This document shows, piece by piece, positions 1 to 6,965 of a stretch of 17,375 nucleotides of DNA. Source of the DNA: Anaerolineales bacterium UBA6663 (lineage in GTDB: Bacteria; Chloroflexota; Anaerolineae; Anaerolineales; UBA6663); assembly GCA_002455335.1 (NCBI GenBank), contig DKKP01000439.1:1-17375 (forward strand), written 5' to 3'. The translations under genes were made by a program, and so were the position numbers. The notes under the pieces were generated by a model. That model did not search any database, was not told where the DNA came from, and was given only the letters and a program-made list of their open reading frames with translations. Positions within the stretch are counted from its first letter, which is position 1; each line of letters opens with the position of its first letter.

Positions 1-1
1 C

Positions 2-838
2 GACAACGTGCCCGGCTTCGCCGACGGCGTCGAGGGCGCGCACTTCGCGCAACAGCTACGGCTGCAGGCCGAGCGCTTCGGCGTCGAGATGCTCCAGGCG
101 CAGGACGTCGCCCGGATCCACAGCCACGACAACTACCACTGCGTCGACACGGCCGATGGCAGCGAGTACTCAGCCCGCGCGGTGTTGCTCGCCACCGGCA
201 GCCGCTACAAGCGTTTGGGTGTTCCGGGTGAGGATGATTTTATCGGCGCGGGCATTCACTTCTGCGCGACCTGCGACGGCCCGTTCTACAAGGGCAAGCC
301 CGTGGCCGTGATCGGCGGCGGCAACAGCGCGGCCGAGGAGAGCCTGTTCCTTGTGAAGTTCGTGGAGAGCGTGACGCTGTTGGTGCGCGGTGACGCGCTC
401 AGCGCCAGCCAGGTGATCCAGGAAAAGGTGCTGGCACATCCGCAGATCGAAGTGCGGTTCAACACCGAGGTCACGCGTTTCGAGGGCGCGGGCGGGAAAC
501 TCAAGGCCGTACACATCCGCGACAAGAAGGCCGGCGACGAAGCCGTGATCCACCCGGCGGGCGTGTTCGTCTTCGTCGGGTTGACGCCGAACACGGCCTA
601 CCTGCAGGGCTCGGGTGTGGTGCTCGATCGCTGGGGGTTCGTGGTGACGGGCCACGACCTGGCGCACGTCAGCCCTGAGACGGCGGCGAGGCACGAGGGC
701 GCCGCGCTCGAGACCAGCGTGCCCGGGATCTTCGCCGCCGGGGATCTGCGCGCGGGGAGCACCAAGCAGGTGGCCTCCGCCGCCGGCGAGGGCGCCGCCG
801 CGGCGCTGCTGGTGCGCGAACATTTGCGACGGGTGTGA
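2..838 (+). CDS. trxB: Thioredoxin-reductase-like FAD-dependent disulfide reductase, 5'-truncated
   Basis: C-terminal part (279 codons) of a low-molecular-weight thioredoxin-reductase family flavoprotein. Family members move electrons from a nicotinamide to a redox-active disulfide and on to thioredoxin or a related partner. The frame is open to the left edge, so the GTG at 8 is probably internal: the visible start (DNVPGF) matches the NYPGF-type block that follows the N-terminal FAD Rossmann motif, which lies outside the window. Visible in order are the ATGS motif, the CATC active-site disulfide in HFCATCDG, the second dinucleotide fold with GGGNSAAEE, and the C-terminal FAD motif FAAGD followed by TKQVASAAGEG. 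The usual HRR motif that grips the NADPH phosphate is replaced by LLVRGDALSAS, so NADPH preference is doubtful. It ends 11 bp from the convergent TPR gene. The family is clear; the true substrate is not. Confidence 0.9.
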   Translation, partial: DNVPGFADGVEGAHFAQQLRLQAERFGVEMLQAQDVARIHSHDNYHCVDTADGSEYSARAVLLATGSRYKRLGVPGEDDFIGAGIHFCATCDGPFYKGKPVAVIGGGNSAAEESLFLVKFVESVTLLVRGDALSASQVIQEKVLAHPQIEVRFNTEVTRFEGAGGKLKAVHIRDKKAGDEAVIHPAGVFVFVGLTPNTAYLQGSGVVLDRWGFVVTGHDLAHVSPETAARHEGAALETSVPGIFAAGDLRAGSTKQVASAAGEGAAAALLVREHLRRV

Positions 839-849
839 GGGAGAGGCGC

Positions 850-1962
850 TTACTCGTCTGCCGGATTGCCGATCCGCTCCTTCAGATCCCACGCTTTCTG
901 GAGCAGCGATGAGGCCTCGACCTGCTCGAAGTACACGATGGCGGCGTCGCAGGCCGTGAGCGCGTCTTCGACCCGGTCGTGATCGGCAAGCGCCATAGCC
1001 TGATAGAGGAGTTGCTCGCCCTGGAGCACGGGGTCGGCCAGCTGGCGTGCGAGGGCCACGGCCTCGTTGGCCAGCGCCAAGGCCTGGCCGGGGTCGCCCT
1101 GATCGGCCGCGATCAGGCCCAGGCTGCCCAGCAATCGTGTCTCGGAGGCCTGATCGCCCAACTCGCGCGACAACGCTAGGGCCTCGCTGAACATCTGGCG
1201 CGAAATCTCGAGATCCCCCTGCCCGAACCGCAGGTCAGCGAGCTGTGCGAGCAGGGCCAGGCGCAGGCGCGACGATTGCGTCTCGGCCGGAAGCGCCAGG
1301 GCCTGCGCGAAGAAGCCGGCAGCCGCCGACGGATCGCGCCGCGACCGCGCCAGCCCGCCCAGGGCATTGAGACAGATGGATTGTTCGCCGACGTCGCCGA
1401 TCTCGCGTGCCAGCGACAGCGCCGCCTCGAAATGCTCGCGGGCTTCCTCGAACTCCTCCTGATCCAGGCTGATCTGCCCCATCGCGGCCCGCACCCGTTG
1501 AACGCGATTGAGGCTCCGATGGCGCTCGGCGATCTCCAGGGCTTCATCGAGATGCCCGAGCGCGTTCTCGGGGCTTTGCCGGGCGCGCTCGAGCTCAGCC
1601 ATATGCAACAGCAAGTCGTATTGCATCGGCGCATCCGCCAGGTCAGCCGCAAAGCCGAGCGCCTTGCGATAGGCGCGCATGGCCAGGCCGAAATTGCCGA
1701 TTTGCGCCAGGGCCAGGCCCTGATTGGCCAGGTGCCGCGCCCCCGCCGGCTTGTCGTCGAGCTGCTGCGCCACCTTGAGCCCCTTTTCGAAGCAGGCCAG
1801 CGCCGGGAGCGAGTCATCCTGGCGCAACAGCGCCCGGCCGAGTTCACCCAGTAGCGTGTTCTGGGCCGCGAGATCGCCAGAGGCCTCGACCTGAGCCAGT
1901 GCGGCGCGCAGGGCTTCAGACGAGTGCGGCATGGAAGCGGACGGGTCGACGGTCATGGTCAC
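850..1962 (-). CDS. TPR-repeat protein, last gene of the reductive dehalogenase cluster
   Basis: A 370-residue, Ala/Leu-rich, all-helical protein made almost entirely of tetratricopeptide repeats. About seven helix-turn-helix units of the type A-x-x-x-F/Y-x-x-A-L-x-x-A can be read from residue 17 to about 345, for example SLPALACFEKGLKVA and EEAREHFEAALSLA. There is no signal peptide, membrane segment or attached enzyme or DNA-binding domain, so it is probably a cytoplasmic scaffold or adaptor. The GTG at 1960-1962 gives MTMTV; the ATG at 1954-1956 is an equally good start, with GAGGTG three bases before it. It starts 22 bp after apbE on the same strand, so cotranscription is likely. TPR proteins help Tat substrate maturation and complex assembly in other systems, but nothing in this sequence assigns that role. 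The frame is secure; the function is unknown. Confidence 0.85.
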   Translation of the reverse strand: MTMTVDPSASMPHSSEALRAALAQVEASGDLAAQNTLLGELGRALLRQDDSLPALACFEKGLKVAQQLDDKPAGARHLANQGLALAQIGNFGLAMRAYRKALGFAADLADAPMQYDLLLHMAELERARQSPENALGHLDEALEIAERHRSLNRVQRVRAAMGQISLDQEEFEEAREHFEAALSLAREIGDVGEQSICLNALGGLARSRRDPSAAAGFFAQALALPAETQSSRLRLALLAQLADLRFGQGDLEISRQMFSEALALSRELGDQASETRLLGSLGLIAADQGDPGQALALANEAVALARQLADPVLQGEQLLYQAMALADHDRVEDALTACDAAIVYFEQVEASSLLQKAWDLKERIGNPADE

Positions 1963-1984
1963 CTCGGGTCGTCACACGGTAGGC

Positions 1985-2965
1985 TCAAGCGGTCGGGAAG
2001 CCGGACGAGAACAGGCGTTGTCCGTCCTTGGTGATCAGCAAGGCCTCGACGCCGGGCAGATCCTGGACCAGCGCCAGGCCCTTAGTGGGCCCAAGCACAA
2101 GCAGCGCCGTGCTGAGCGCGTCGGCGGCCATGGCGGTCGAGGCAAGCGTTGTCGCGCTGGCAAGCGCTTCCGGAGAGCGCAGTGTACGCGGGTCAAGGAT
2201 GTGGTGCAGGCTGCGATCGGCCGTAAACGCGTTCAGGTAGTCGCCCGACGTCGCCACGGAGCCGTCGATCACCGAGAAGCGATGCGCCAGCGACCCGGCG
2301 TCGGCGCGCGGCGCCTGGATGCCGACCTGCCAGGGGTTCGACCCGCGGTCAGCGCTCGATGCCCGCAAATCACCGCCGGCCTCGACGAAGACGTGCGCAA
2401 AGCCGTGATCGCGCAGCGCGTCCACGGCGCCATCCACCACGCGCCCCTTGGCCAGGCCATCCAGCGTAAGCGCCATGCCGGGCCGATTGAGCCGGATCGC
2501 GCCCTCGCTCACCCCAATCTGTCGATAGTCGACCAGGCCGCGCAGCCCGGAGACGTCGGCGATGCCGGCCTGATAGGCGTCAAGGACCGGTTTGACCGAG
2601 ACATCAAAGGCGCCGCGCGTGCGCGCGGAGAGCTCGACCGCATGACGCAGGACCTCGACCAAATCGCTGGCCGGGTTCAGCAGCTCGCCCACGGCATTGA
2701 GCCGGCCAAGCGCGCTCTCGGCGCGGCGATGATCGAAGAGCGCGATCAGGCGCTCCATCTCGCCAAGCGCCGCGGCCAGGCCGGCTTCGGCCTGCGCGCG
2801 ATCGCTGCCCGTGACCGCGAAGTTGACGACCGTGCCCATCAGCGCCCGGCTGGCGCGCACCGTGACCGCCTCGAATCGTCGACGCGCGGCGATGCCGAGC
2901 CCGGTCGCCAGGCCGGCGAAGGCCATGATCTTCAGAAACCCGCGGCGGTTAACCCTGTCTGCCAT
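1985..2965 (-). CDS. apbE: ApbE family FAD:protein FMN transferase, Tat-exported
   Basis: A 326-residue flavin transferase. ApbE enzymes cleave FAD and attach FMN through a phosphoester to a Thr/Ser of an FMN-binding domain, outside the cytoplasm, using Mg2+. Family blocks occur in order: ALMGT (41-45), AESALGRLN (82-90), FDVSVKPV (120-127), LTLDGLAKG (167-175), EAGGDLR (195-201), SVATSGDY (236-243), HILDPRT (255-261) and the metal-site block AMAADALSTAL (278-288). The N-terminus carries a twin-arginine signal (NRRGFLK, residues 6-12) followed by a hydrophobic stretch, so it is exported folded or anchored. The gene starts 9 bp after the one-helix protein and lies downstream of rdhC, whose DGVSGAT motif is the expected target. 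The ribosome binding site (GAGCGAG) is weak. Confidence in the family is very high; the partner is inferred from gene order. Confidence 0.95.
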   Translation of the reverse strand: MADRVNRRGFLKIMAFAGLATGLGIAARRRFEAVTVRASRALMGTVVNFAVTGSDRAQAEAGLAAALGEMERLIALFDHRRAESALGRLNAVGELLNPASDLVEVLRHAVELSARTRGAFDVSVKPVLDAYQAGIADVSGLRGLVDYRQIGVSEGAIRLNRPGMALTLDGLAKGRVVDGAVDALRDHGFAHVFVEAGGDLRASSADRGSNPWQVGIQAPRADAGSLAHRFSVIDGSVATSGDYLNAFTADRSLHHILDPRTLRSPEALASATTLASTAMAADALSTALLVLGPTKGLALVQDLPGVEALLITKDGQRLFSSGFPTA

Positions 2966-2974
2966 GACGCTCGC

Positions 2975-3223
2975 TCATTGGTCGTCGGTGATGTCCTGGG
3001 TCTCAACCGGGCCGGCCGTGGCCGTCACCGGAACGGCTGTCGGCGTGGCCGTCGCCGGCGCGACATAGGCCGGGGCCGTACTGCGGATGAAACCAGGTTG
3101 CGGCGCGGCGGCCTCGCCCGGGCCGAGGTTGTCGGCCCAGACCAGGATCACAAGCGCCAGACACGCTAGAAGCCAGGCGATGAAGAACGGCTGCTTTACG
3201 TCTTTGCGTTTCGCATCTGCCAT
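2975..3223 (-). CDS. Small single-pass membrane protein between rdhC and apbE
   Basis: An 82-residue protein of unknown function. It has a short basic N-terminus (MADAKRKDVKQ), one hydrophobic helix at about 13-30 (FFIAWLLACLALVILVWA), then an extended Ala/Pro/Thr-rich tail of about 40 residues ending in acidic DITDDQ. The layout predicts N-terminus inside and tail outside. The start at 3223 is chosen because the charged N-terminus begins there and GGGAG lies 11 bases upstream. This places its first 28 bp inside the 3' end of rdhC in another frame, so translational coupling is likely. It stops 9 bp before apbE. An upstream extension (start 3358) would only read across rdhC in the wrong frame. 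It could be an extra membrane subunit or assembly factor of the dehalogenase complex; no family is recognised. Confidence 0.7.
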   Translation of the reverse strand: MADAKRKDVKQPFFIAWLLACLALVILVWADNLGPGEAAAPQPGFIRSTAPAYVAPATATPTAVPVTATAGPVETQDITDDQ

Positions 3224-4431
3224 CGACGCCACAACTCCCGAACCTGCCGCCGAACCTCGGCGACGAAATCGACCACCGGATCGATCGGACACAGATAATT
3301 GCAGAACGGCCGATAGATCACGAGGCTGGCCAGGACGACCAGCAACAAGAACGCCCACTGCACGGTCGTGCCGCGTAGATCGAAGAGCGTGCCAAAGGGC
3401 TCATAGCCGGCCACGCCGGGGCGGCGCAGCGCCAGGCCAAGCACGATCGCGACCCCGGCCAGGCCGCGCTGCACCCAGGTCAGGGCCGTGCTCCACTGCC
3501 GCGGCCGGTACAGCTTGGCGCCCGAGAGCGCGCCCAGGCACTCTTGAAACGCGCCAAACGGACAGAACCAGCTGCAATACGGGTTCTTGGCATCGACCGT
3601 CGTGACAAAGGCGATGCCGCCCAGCAACAGGTACCAGTACAGGTTGGTGCGCCAGTCAGGCCAGTAGCCGCTTAACAACGAGACCACCTGCGTGATGGTG
3701 AAGGGCATCGTGTAGATGAAACCCACGACGACCAGACCCGTAAGCAGGGTCGCCCAACGCACCCGCGTCCGCCAGATCGCGGCGCGCAGCCGATGGCCGA
3801 TGTAGCCGACTGCATAGAGCAGGATCAGGACGACCTCGGGGATGCCGAAACGTATCGGCGTGTCATCGGCAGGCAACGTCCGGCCCAGACCCTCGCTGGC
3901 GACGGCCCGGATGGCCTGACGCGTCGCAGCCGCCACGCCCTCGGCGCTAAACGTCGCGCCGCTGACGCCGTCGATCCCCTGACCAAGCTGAAAACGGCCA
4001 TCGATCGGCTGCCCCGGGAACTGGTCGAAGTAGCCTTCGCGCTCGAGCAACCTGAAAAAGCTCGGCGTCTCTCGCTGCTGAACGACGCGCACCTCGGTCA
4101 GGGCCCCGGCGAGATCGAGCCCGACCACCAGCGTGATCGGCCCGCCGTAGCCCGGCGCCTCACCCACTCCGGCGTAGCCGACCAGCTGGCCGGCCCCATC
4201 GTAGCCAAGGTAGATCGTGCCACGGGTCTCCACCCGTGTCGCGCCCGGGATGACCGCCAGCGCCTCCGGGGCGGTGTCGAAGCCGGCCGTGAGCCAGCCG
4301 TAGACCCAGGCCAGCACCACGGCCACCAGCGTGGCCAACACAAGCCATCGCTGGCGTCGCGACCGCGCAGCCTGCGGGCCGGGCGCCGAGGATGGTCTGG
4401 GATCTACCGGAGACAGCGGGACCTGTGTCAT
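3196..4431 (-). CDS. rdhC: RdhC/NosR-like membrane FMN-binding iron-sulfur protein
   Basis: A 411-residue polytopic membrane flavoprotein of the RdhC/PceC/NosR/NirI type. An N-terminal helix (28-47) leads to an extracytoplasmic FMN-binding domain (about 60-180). Its DGVSGATFS motif (154-162) places Thr160 as the covalent FMN site used by ApbE. Further hydrophobic helices follow near 197-215, 226-246, 262-278, 319-336 and 357-375. Two Cys motifs face the same side as in the family: CSWFCP (Cys286, Cys290, with Cys298 nearby) and CNYLCP (Cys377, Cys381). Related proteins carry covalent FMN and have been proposed to pass electrons from menaquinol toward the exported dehalogenase; a maturation role has also been discussed. 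It lies 74 bp after rdhB, with a perfect hairpin between them, and overlaps the next small gene by 28 bp. The start ATG at 4431 has TAAGG just upstream. Confidence 0.92.
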   Translation of the reverse strand: MTQVPLSPVDPRPSSAPGPQAARSRRQRWLVLATLVAVVLAWVYGWLTAGFDTAPEALAVIPGATRVETRGTIYLGYDGAGQLVGYAGVGEAPGYGGPITLVVGLDLAGALTEVRVVQQRETPSFFRLLEREGYFDQFPGQPIDGRFQLGQGIDGVSGATFSAEGVAAATRQAIRAVASEGLGRTLPADDTPIRFGIPEVVLILLYAVGYIGHRLRAAIWRTRVRWATLLTGLVVVGFIYTMPFTITQVVSLLSGYWPDWRTNLYWYLLLGGIAFVTTVDAKNPYCSWFCPFGAFQECLGALSGAKLYRPRQWSTALTWVQRGLAGVAIVLGLALRRPGVAGYEPFGTLFDLRGTTVQWAFLLLVVLASLVIYRPFCNYLCPIDPVVDFVAEVRRQVRELWRRWQMRNAKT

Positions 4432-4445
4432 TGCCTTAGCCGAAA

Positions 4446-4474
4446 GGAGAGGAAGGGGGCCACCCTTCCTCTCC
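4446..4474 (-). terminator. Perfect 12-bp hairpin between rdhB and rdhC (attenuator or processing site)
   Basis: GGAGAGGAAGGG at 4446-4457 pairs perfectly with CCCTTCCTCTCC at 4463-4474 around a 5-base loop. It lies in the 74-bp gap between the rdhB stop and the rdhC start. On the transcribed (minus) strand only TTTC follows the stem, so a full intrinsic terminator is doubtful. Partial termination or a stabilising 3' end for an rdhAB message is more likely. The structure is certain; its role is inferred. Confidence 0.6.
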
Positions 4475-4505
4475 CTGTGTCAAACCCTGGCGAGCCGGTT
4501 GACGC

Positions 4506-4724
4506 TCACTTTGCGAGCCGAGCGCGCCGCACAAACCAGACGATGCCGCCCCCGAGGAGCAGGACGACAAAGGTCATCCAGAAGATCGAAGCCGCGCGCG
4601 GCTCGAGCTCGGCGCCGCTGGCGATCGCGTTCTGGAGCACGAAGAGCTCAACCAGGAACCAGACGGCCCACAGAACCCATTCGTACCATGGGCGCTTGAG
4701 AACTTGAATCGTATACGTCTTCAT
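4506..4724 (-). CDS. rdhB: RdhB membrane anchor of the reductive dehalogenase
   Basis: A 72-residue protein with two strong hydrophobic helices (about 16-35 and 46-66) joined by a short acidic stretch (AELEPRA) and ending in a basic tail (RRARLAK). RdhB-type proteins hold the exported RdhA on the outer face of the membrane. The size, the Trp-rich first helix (EWVLWAVWF) and the position four bases after the rdhA stop fit that role. The AAGGGGTGAGG preceding its ATG lies within the last codons of rdhA, so translation is probably coupled. RdhB sequences diverge strongly, so the call rests on topology and synteny more than on motifs. It is shorter than the usual ~90-residue, three-helix forms. 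Confidence 0.85.
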   Translation of the reverse strand: MKTYTIQVLKRPWYEWVLWAVWFLVELFVLQNAIASGAELEPRAASIFWMTFVVLLLGGGIVWFVRRARLAK

Positions 4725-4728
4725 GGCC

Positions 4729-6150
4729 TCACCCCTTTACGACCGACATACTGTCGACGCCGTATTCCGGCTGATCGAGATTCCACCAGTCTTCGCCGCT
4801 CTTCTGGACGCCGTAGCCGAAGGCATCATCCATGCTGCGGAAGAACGAGGCCAGGAAGGGCGCGGCGCTCGTGCCGGCCTTGACCCACTCATGGATCCAG
4901 GCCTTGTCCTTCTTCGAGAACGGGCAGACGCCAAAGCAGATACCGCAGTTCGTGCCGGCTTCAGAGACCCAGTAGGTGCGGCACTTGGTCGCATCCTCGA
5001 ACCAGGCCTTGTGGCCCGCGTTGTTCCAGCCGCCCTTGGTCTCCCAGTAGGGCTCGCTCTCGAAGCTGAGCGCGCCCGACGGGCAGGCCTCCGCGCACTT
5101 CTTGCACGAGCGGCAGAAATCCATGATCCCGGCGTTGATCGGCTTGTCGGGCTCGACCGGCAGATCGGTGAGCATCTTGAAGACGCGCACCATCGGCCCG
5201 AACTCGGGCGTGATCATGCGGTTCAGGCGCGACATCTCGCCCAGCCCGGCCAGCACGCCAAAGGCCGGGGCGATGCCGAGCGCGTTGGTCGAGGCCTCGC
5301 TCAGGCCCTGATAGCCCAGGGTGCGCAGGAACTCCTGCGTGCCGGCCGCGATCTGCGCGCCGCGCGAATAGGCGCCGGTGGTCGTCTGCGACGCCGTCAT
5401 GGTGGGCGAACGCTTCATCGCCTCTTCCGACATCTGCACCGTATAGACGATGACGTACTTGCAGCTGTTCGGGATGTAGCGATGGGTCTCGGTCTCCGAG
5501 GCAATCGGATCGTCCGTGAATTCCAGGATCTTGCCATCCGGGTCGATCGAGTAGATCAGCTTGCGCGTGTTCTCATCGAGCTCGACGAAGCCGATGGTCG
5601 AGGCGCCCATGTGGCGGAGCGCCGTGCGCAGGATGCGCGCGCCCTCAGCCGGAGTGCCGCTCCACTTCGCGACGCCGCGCTCCTCGGGGGTCTTAGCCTT
5701 CTGCGGGCCAAGGAAGCTGCGCGCCACACTGGTCGCAGACTGGCCGGCGCTCATTGCATGATCCTTGAGCGTGTACCCGTCGACGTTATCGACCAGGCGC
5801 TGCTTCATCTTATCGTTGCCCTGCTTGATCAGGCGCTCGGCCTCTTCGGCGCCCAGGTAGCCGGCGAAGCCGTCACCGCGCACCGTGCCCGAGTCCTCTT
5901 CTTCGATGTAGCGCTCGCTGTAGCGCTTCATCTTGGCCCAATCGATCTCGGTCGTGGGCTGATCGACCGTCTTCACCCACCACGGGCGCGCGGGCCGCCC
6001 GGCGGGATCCACGTAGGGCGCAGCCGCCGCATTGGCGACCTTGGCCGGCTGCAAAGACGAAGCAGCCACTGCAGCGCCCGTGCCGATGCCGGCCATTTTA
6101 AAGAACTCGCGCCGGCTCAACGGACGTTTGGCTTTACCTGTGTCGTTCAT
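4729..6150 (-). CDS. rdhA: Reductive dehalogenase catalytic subunit RdhA
   Basis: A 473-residue cobamide- and Fe-S-dependent reductive dehalogenase. It would remove halogen from an organohalide as terminal electron acceptor on the outer face of the membrane. The Tat signal SRREFFK (12-18) is followed by a hydrophobic stretch and an ANA-type cleavage region near residue 40. The central corrinoid/catalytic region has family blocks GAYSRGA, APAFGVLAGLGEMSR and TPEFG. The catalytic Tyr and Arg/Lys should lie there but need an alignment to fix. Two [4Fe-4S] motifs close the protein: CX2CX2CX3CP (Cys346, 349, 352, 356) and CX11CX2CX3CP (Cys390, 402, 405, 409). The start at 6150 is chosen because AAGGAGG lies directly upstream and the Tat motif sits 12 residues in; a longer in-frame start at 6306 would bury the signal. 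The halogenated substrate cannot be predicted. Confidence 0.96.
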   Translation of the reverse strand: MNDTGKAKRPLSRREFFKMAGIGTGAAVAASSLQPAKVANAAAAPYVDPAGRPARPWWVKTVDQPTTEIDWAKMKRYSERYIEEEDSGTVRGDGFAGYLGAEEAERLIKQGNDKMKQRLVDNVDGYTLKDHAMSAGQSATSVARSFLGPQKAKTPEERGVAKWSGTPAEGARILRTALRHMGASTIGFVELDENTRKLIYSIDPDGKILEFTDDPIASETETHRYIPNSCKYVIVYTVQMSEEAMKRSPTMTASQTTTGAYSRGAQIAAGTQEFLRTLGYQGLSEASTNALGIAPAFGVLAGLGEMSRLNRMITPEFGPMVRVFKMLTDLPVEPDKPINAGIMDFCRSCKKCAEACPSGALSFESEPYWETKGGWNNAGHKAWFEDATKCRTYWVSEAGTNCGICFGVCPFSKKDKAWIHEWVKAGTSAAPFLASFFRSMDDAFGYGVQKSGEDWWNLDQPEYGVDSMSVVKG

Positions 6151-6182
6151 CGACTCCTCCTTGGAGGCAACTATGAGGGTTT

Positions 6183-6208
6183 GACCTGAGGGTCGATACG
6201 ACTGTATC
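6183..6208 (-). promoter_or_regulatory. Two adjacent dyads upstream of rdhA
   Basis: GACC-TGAG-GGTC (6183-6194) abuts GATAC-GACT-GTATC (6195-6208), 33-58 bp before the rdhA ATG. The surrounding 30 bp also begins TTGA and ends TCAA. This is a plausible operator or promoter-proximal site for the adjacent response regulator. No convincing -35/-10 pair was identified, so the role is inferred. Confidence 0.35.
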
Positions 6209-6270
6209 AATTCGCATTGAAGTCTCTGAGCGGAAACACCGGATTCTGTGTCGGGCTGCCTCTGATTTGC

Positions 6271-6289
6271 TGTCAGGGAAAACCTGACA
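6271..6289 (-). promoter_or_regulatory. 19-bp perfect dyad (TGTCAGG/CCTGACA) after the response regulator
   Basis: TGTCAGG (6271-6277), loop GAAAA, then CCTGACA (6283-6289). It sits 13 bp beyond the response regulator stop and 120 bp upstream of rdhA. It has no following T-run on the minus strand, so it is either a weak terminator separating the two-component genes from rdhA or a binding site for a dimeric regulator. Confidence 0.35.
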
Positions 6290-6302
6290 CATCCGGCGGC
6301 GG

Positions 6303-6965
6303 TCACTGCGGGCCATGCTCACCCAGTATCCCGGCTTTGAGCGCGAAGCGAATCAGATCGGCCCGGTGCTCGAGCCCGAGCTTCTCCATCGCGCGCTGCC
6401 GATAGGTTTCGACTGTCTTTGGGCTAAGGGCCAGTTTTGCACCGATCTCACGGCTGTTGAAGCCCCAGGCGGTCTGCTGCAGCACGTCGCGTTCGCGTTC
6501 GGAGAGCGCCTGGAACTGCTGGATCTCGCTCATGTCGCCGCCGAACGACTCGATCAACACGGACGCGACTTTGGGGTGAAGGAAGCGCTCCCCGCGTCGG
6601 ACGGCCTGGATCGCCTCGACCAGGCTGGTGTGGGCCGTGGCCTTCGGGACGTAGGCCGCACACCCCCTGGCGATCGCCTGAAGCACGAACTCGCGCTGCG
6701 TGTGCATCGAGAGCACAACCACCCGGATGCCCGGCTGGGTCTCCTGAAGCTGACGAAGCACATCAAGCCCGCTCATATCGGGCAGGCTGAGGTCGAGCAC
6801 GACCAGGTCCGGCGGCTCTTTCGCGCAGAGCGCCAGGGCCTCGGCACCGGAGCCGCACTCGCCGACGACGCTCACGCCGGGTTCGCCCTCCAGCAACGCC
6901 CGGATCCCGTCGCGCAGGATCTGATGGTCGTCGACCAGGATGATGCGCAGCGGTTGGGCGCTCAT
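6303..6965 (-). CDS. NarL/FixJ-type response regulator, likely regulator of the rdh cluster
   Basis: A 220-residue response regulator. The receiver domain (5-120) has the acidic pair Asp12/Asp13, phospho-acceptor Asp58 in VLDLSLPDMSG, the switch residue Ser86 and Lys108 in YVPKA. A short linker leads to a LuxR-type helix-turn-helix (about 154-215; LSERERDVLQ, NSREIGAKL, SPKTVETYRQRAMEKLG). Phosphorylation should drive dimerisation and DNA binding. The start overlaps the stop of the histidine kinase by ATGA, which pairs the two proteins. The next gene downstream on the same strand, 152 bp away, is rdhA, so control of the dehalogenase genes is the simplest reading. The target is inferred from position. 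Confidence 0.93.
   Translation of the reverse strand: MSAQPLRIILVDDHQILRDGIRALLEGEPGVSVVGECGSGAEALALCAKEPPDLVVLDLSLPDMSGLDVLRQLQETQPGIRVVVLSMHTQREFVLQAIARGCAAYVPKATAHTSLVEAIQAVRRGERFLHPKVASVLIESFGGDMSEIQQFQALSERERDVLQQTAWGFNSREIGAKLALSPKTVETYRQRAMEKLGLEHRADLIRFALKAGILGEHGPQ

Noticed and set aside
1931..3169. Plus-strand open frame of 412 codons over apbE
   Set aside because: Antisense shadow of the TPR start, apbE and the small membrane gene. The product is low-complexity Arg/Gly/Asp-rich sequence and overlaps three well-supported minus-strand genes.
4723..6189. Long plus-strand open frame of 488 codons antisense to rdhA
   Set aside because: It mirrors the RdhA frame exactly. The minus-strand product has a Tat signal and two Fe-S motifs, while the plus-strand product is Arg/Ala/Leu-rich with no recognisable domain, as expected from GC-rich antisense frames.
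6151..6306. 52-residue N-terminal extension of RdhA from an upstream start
   Set aside because: It would move the Tat motif 64 residues inward and read through the regulatory spacer. The ATG at 6150 has a near-perfect AAGGAGG.
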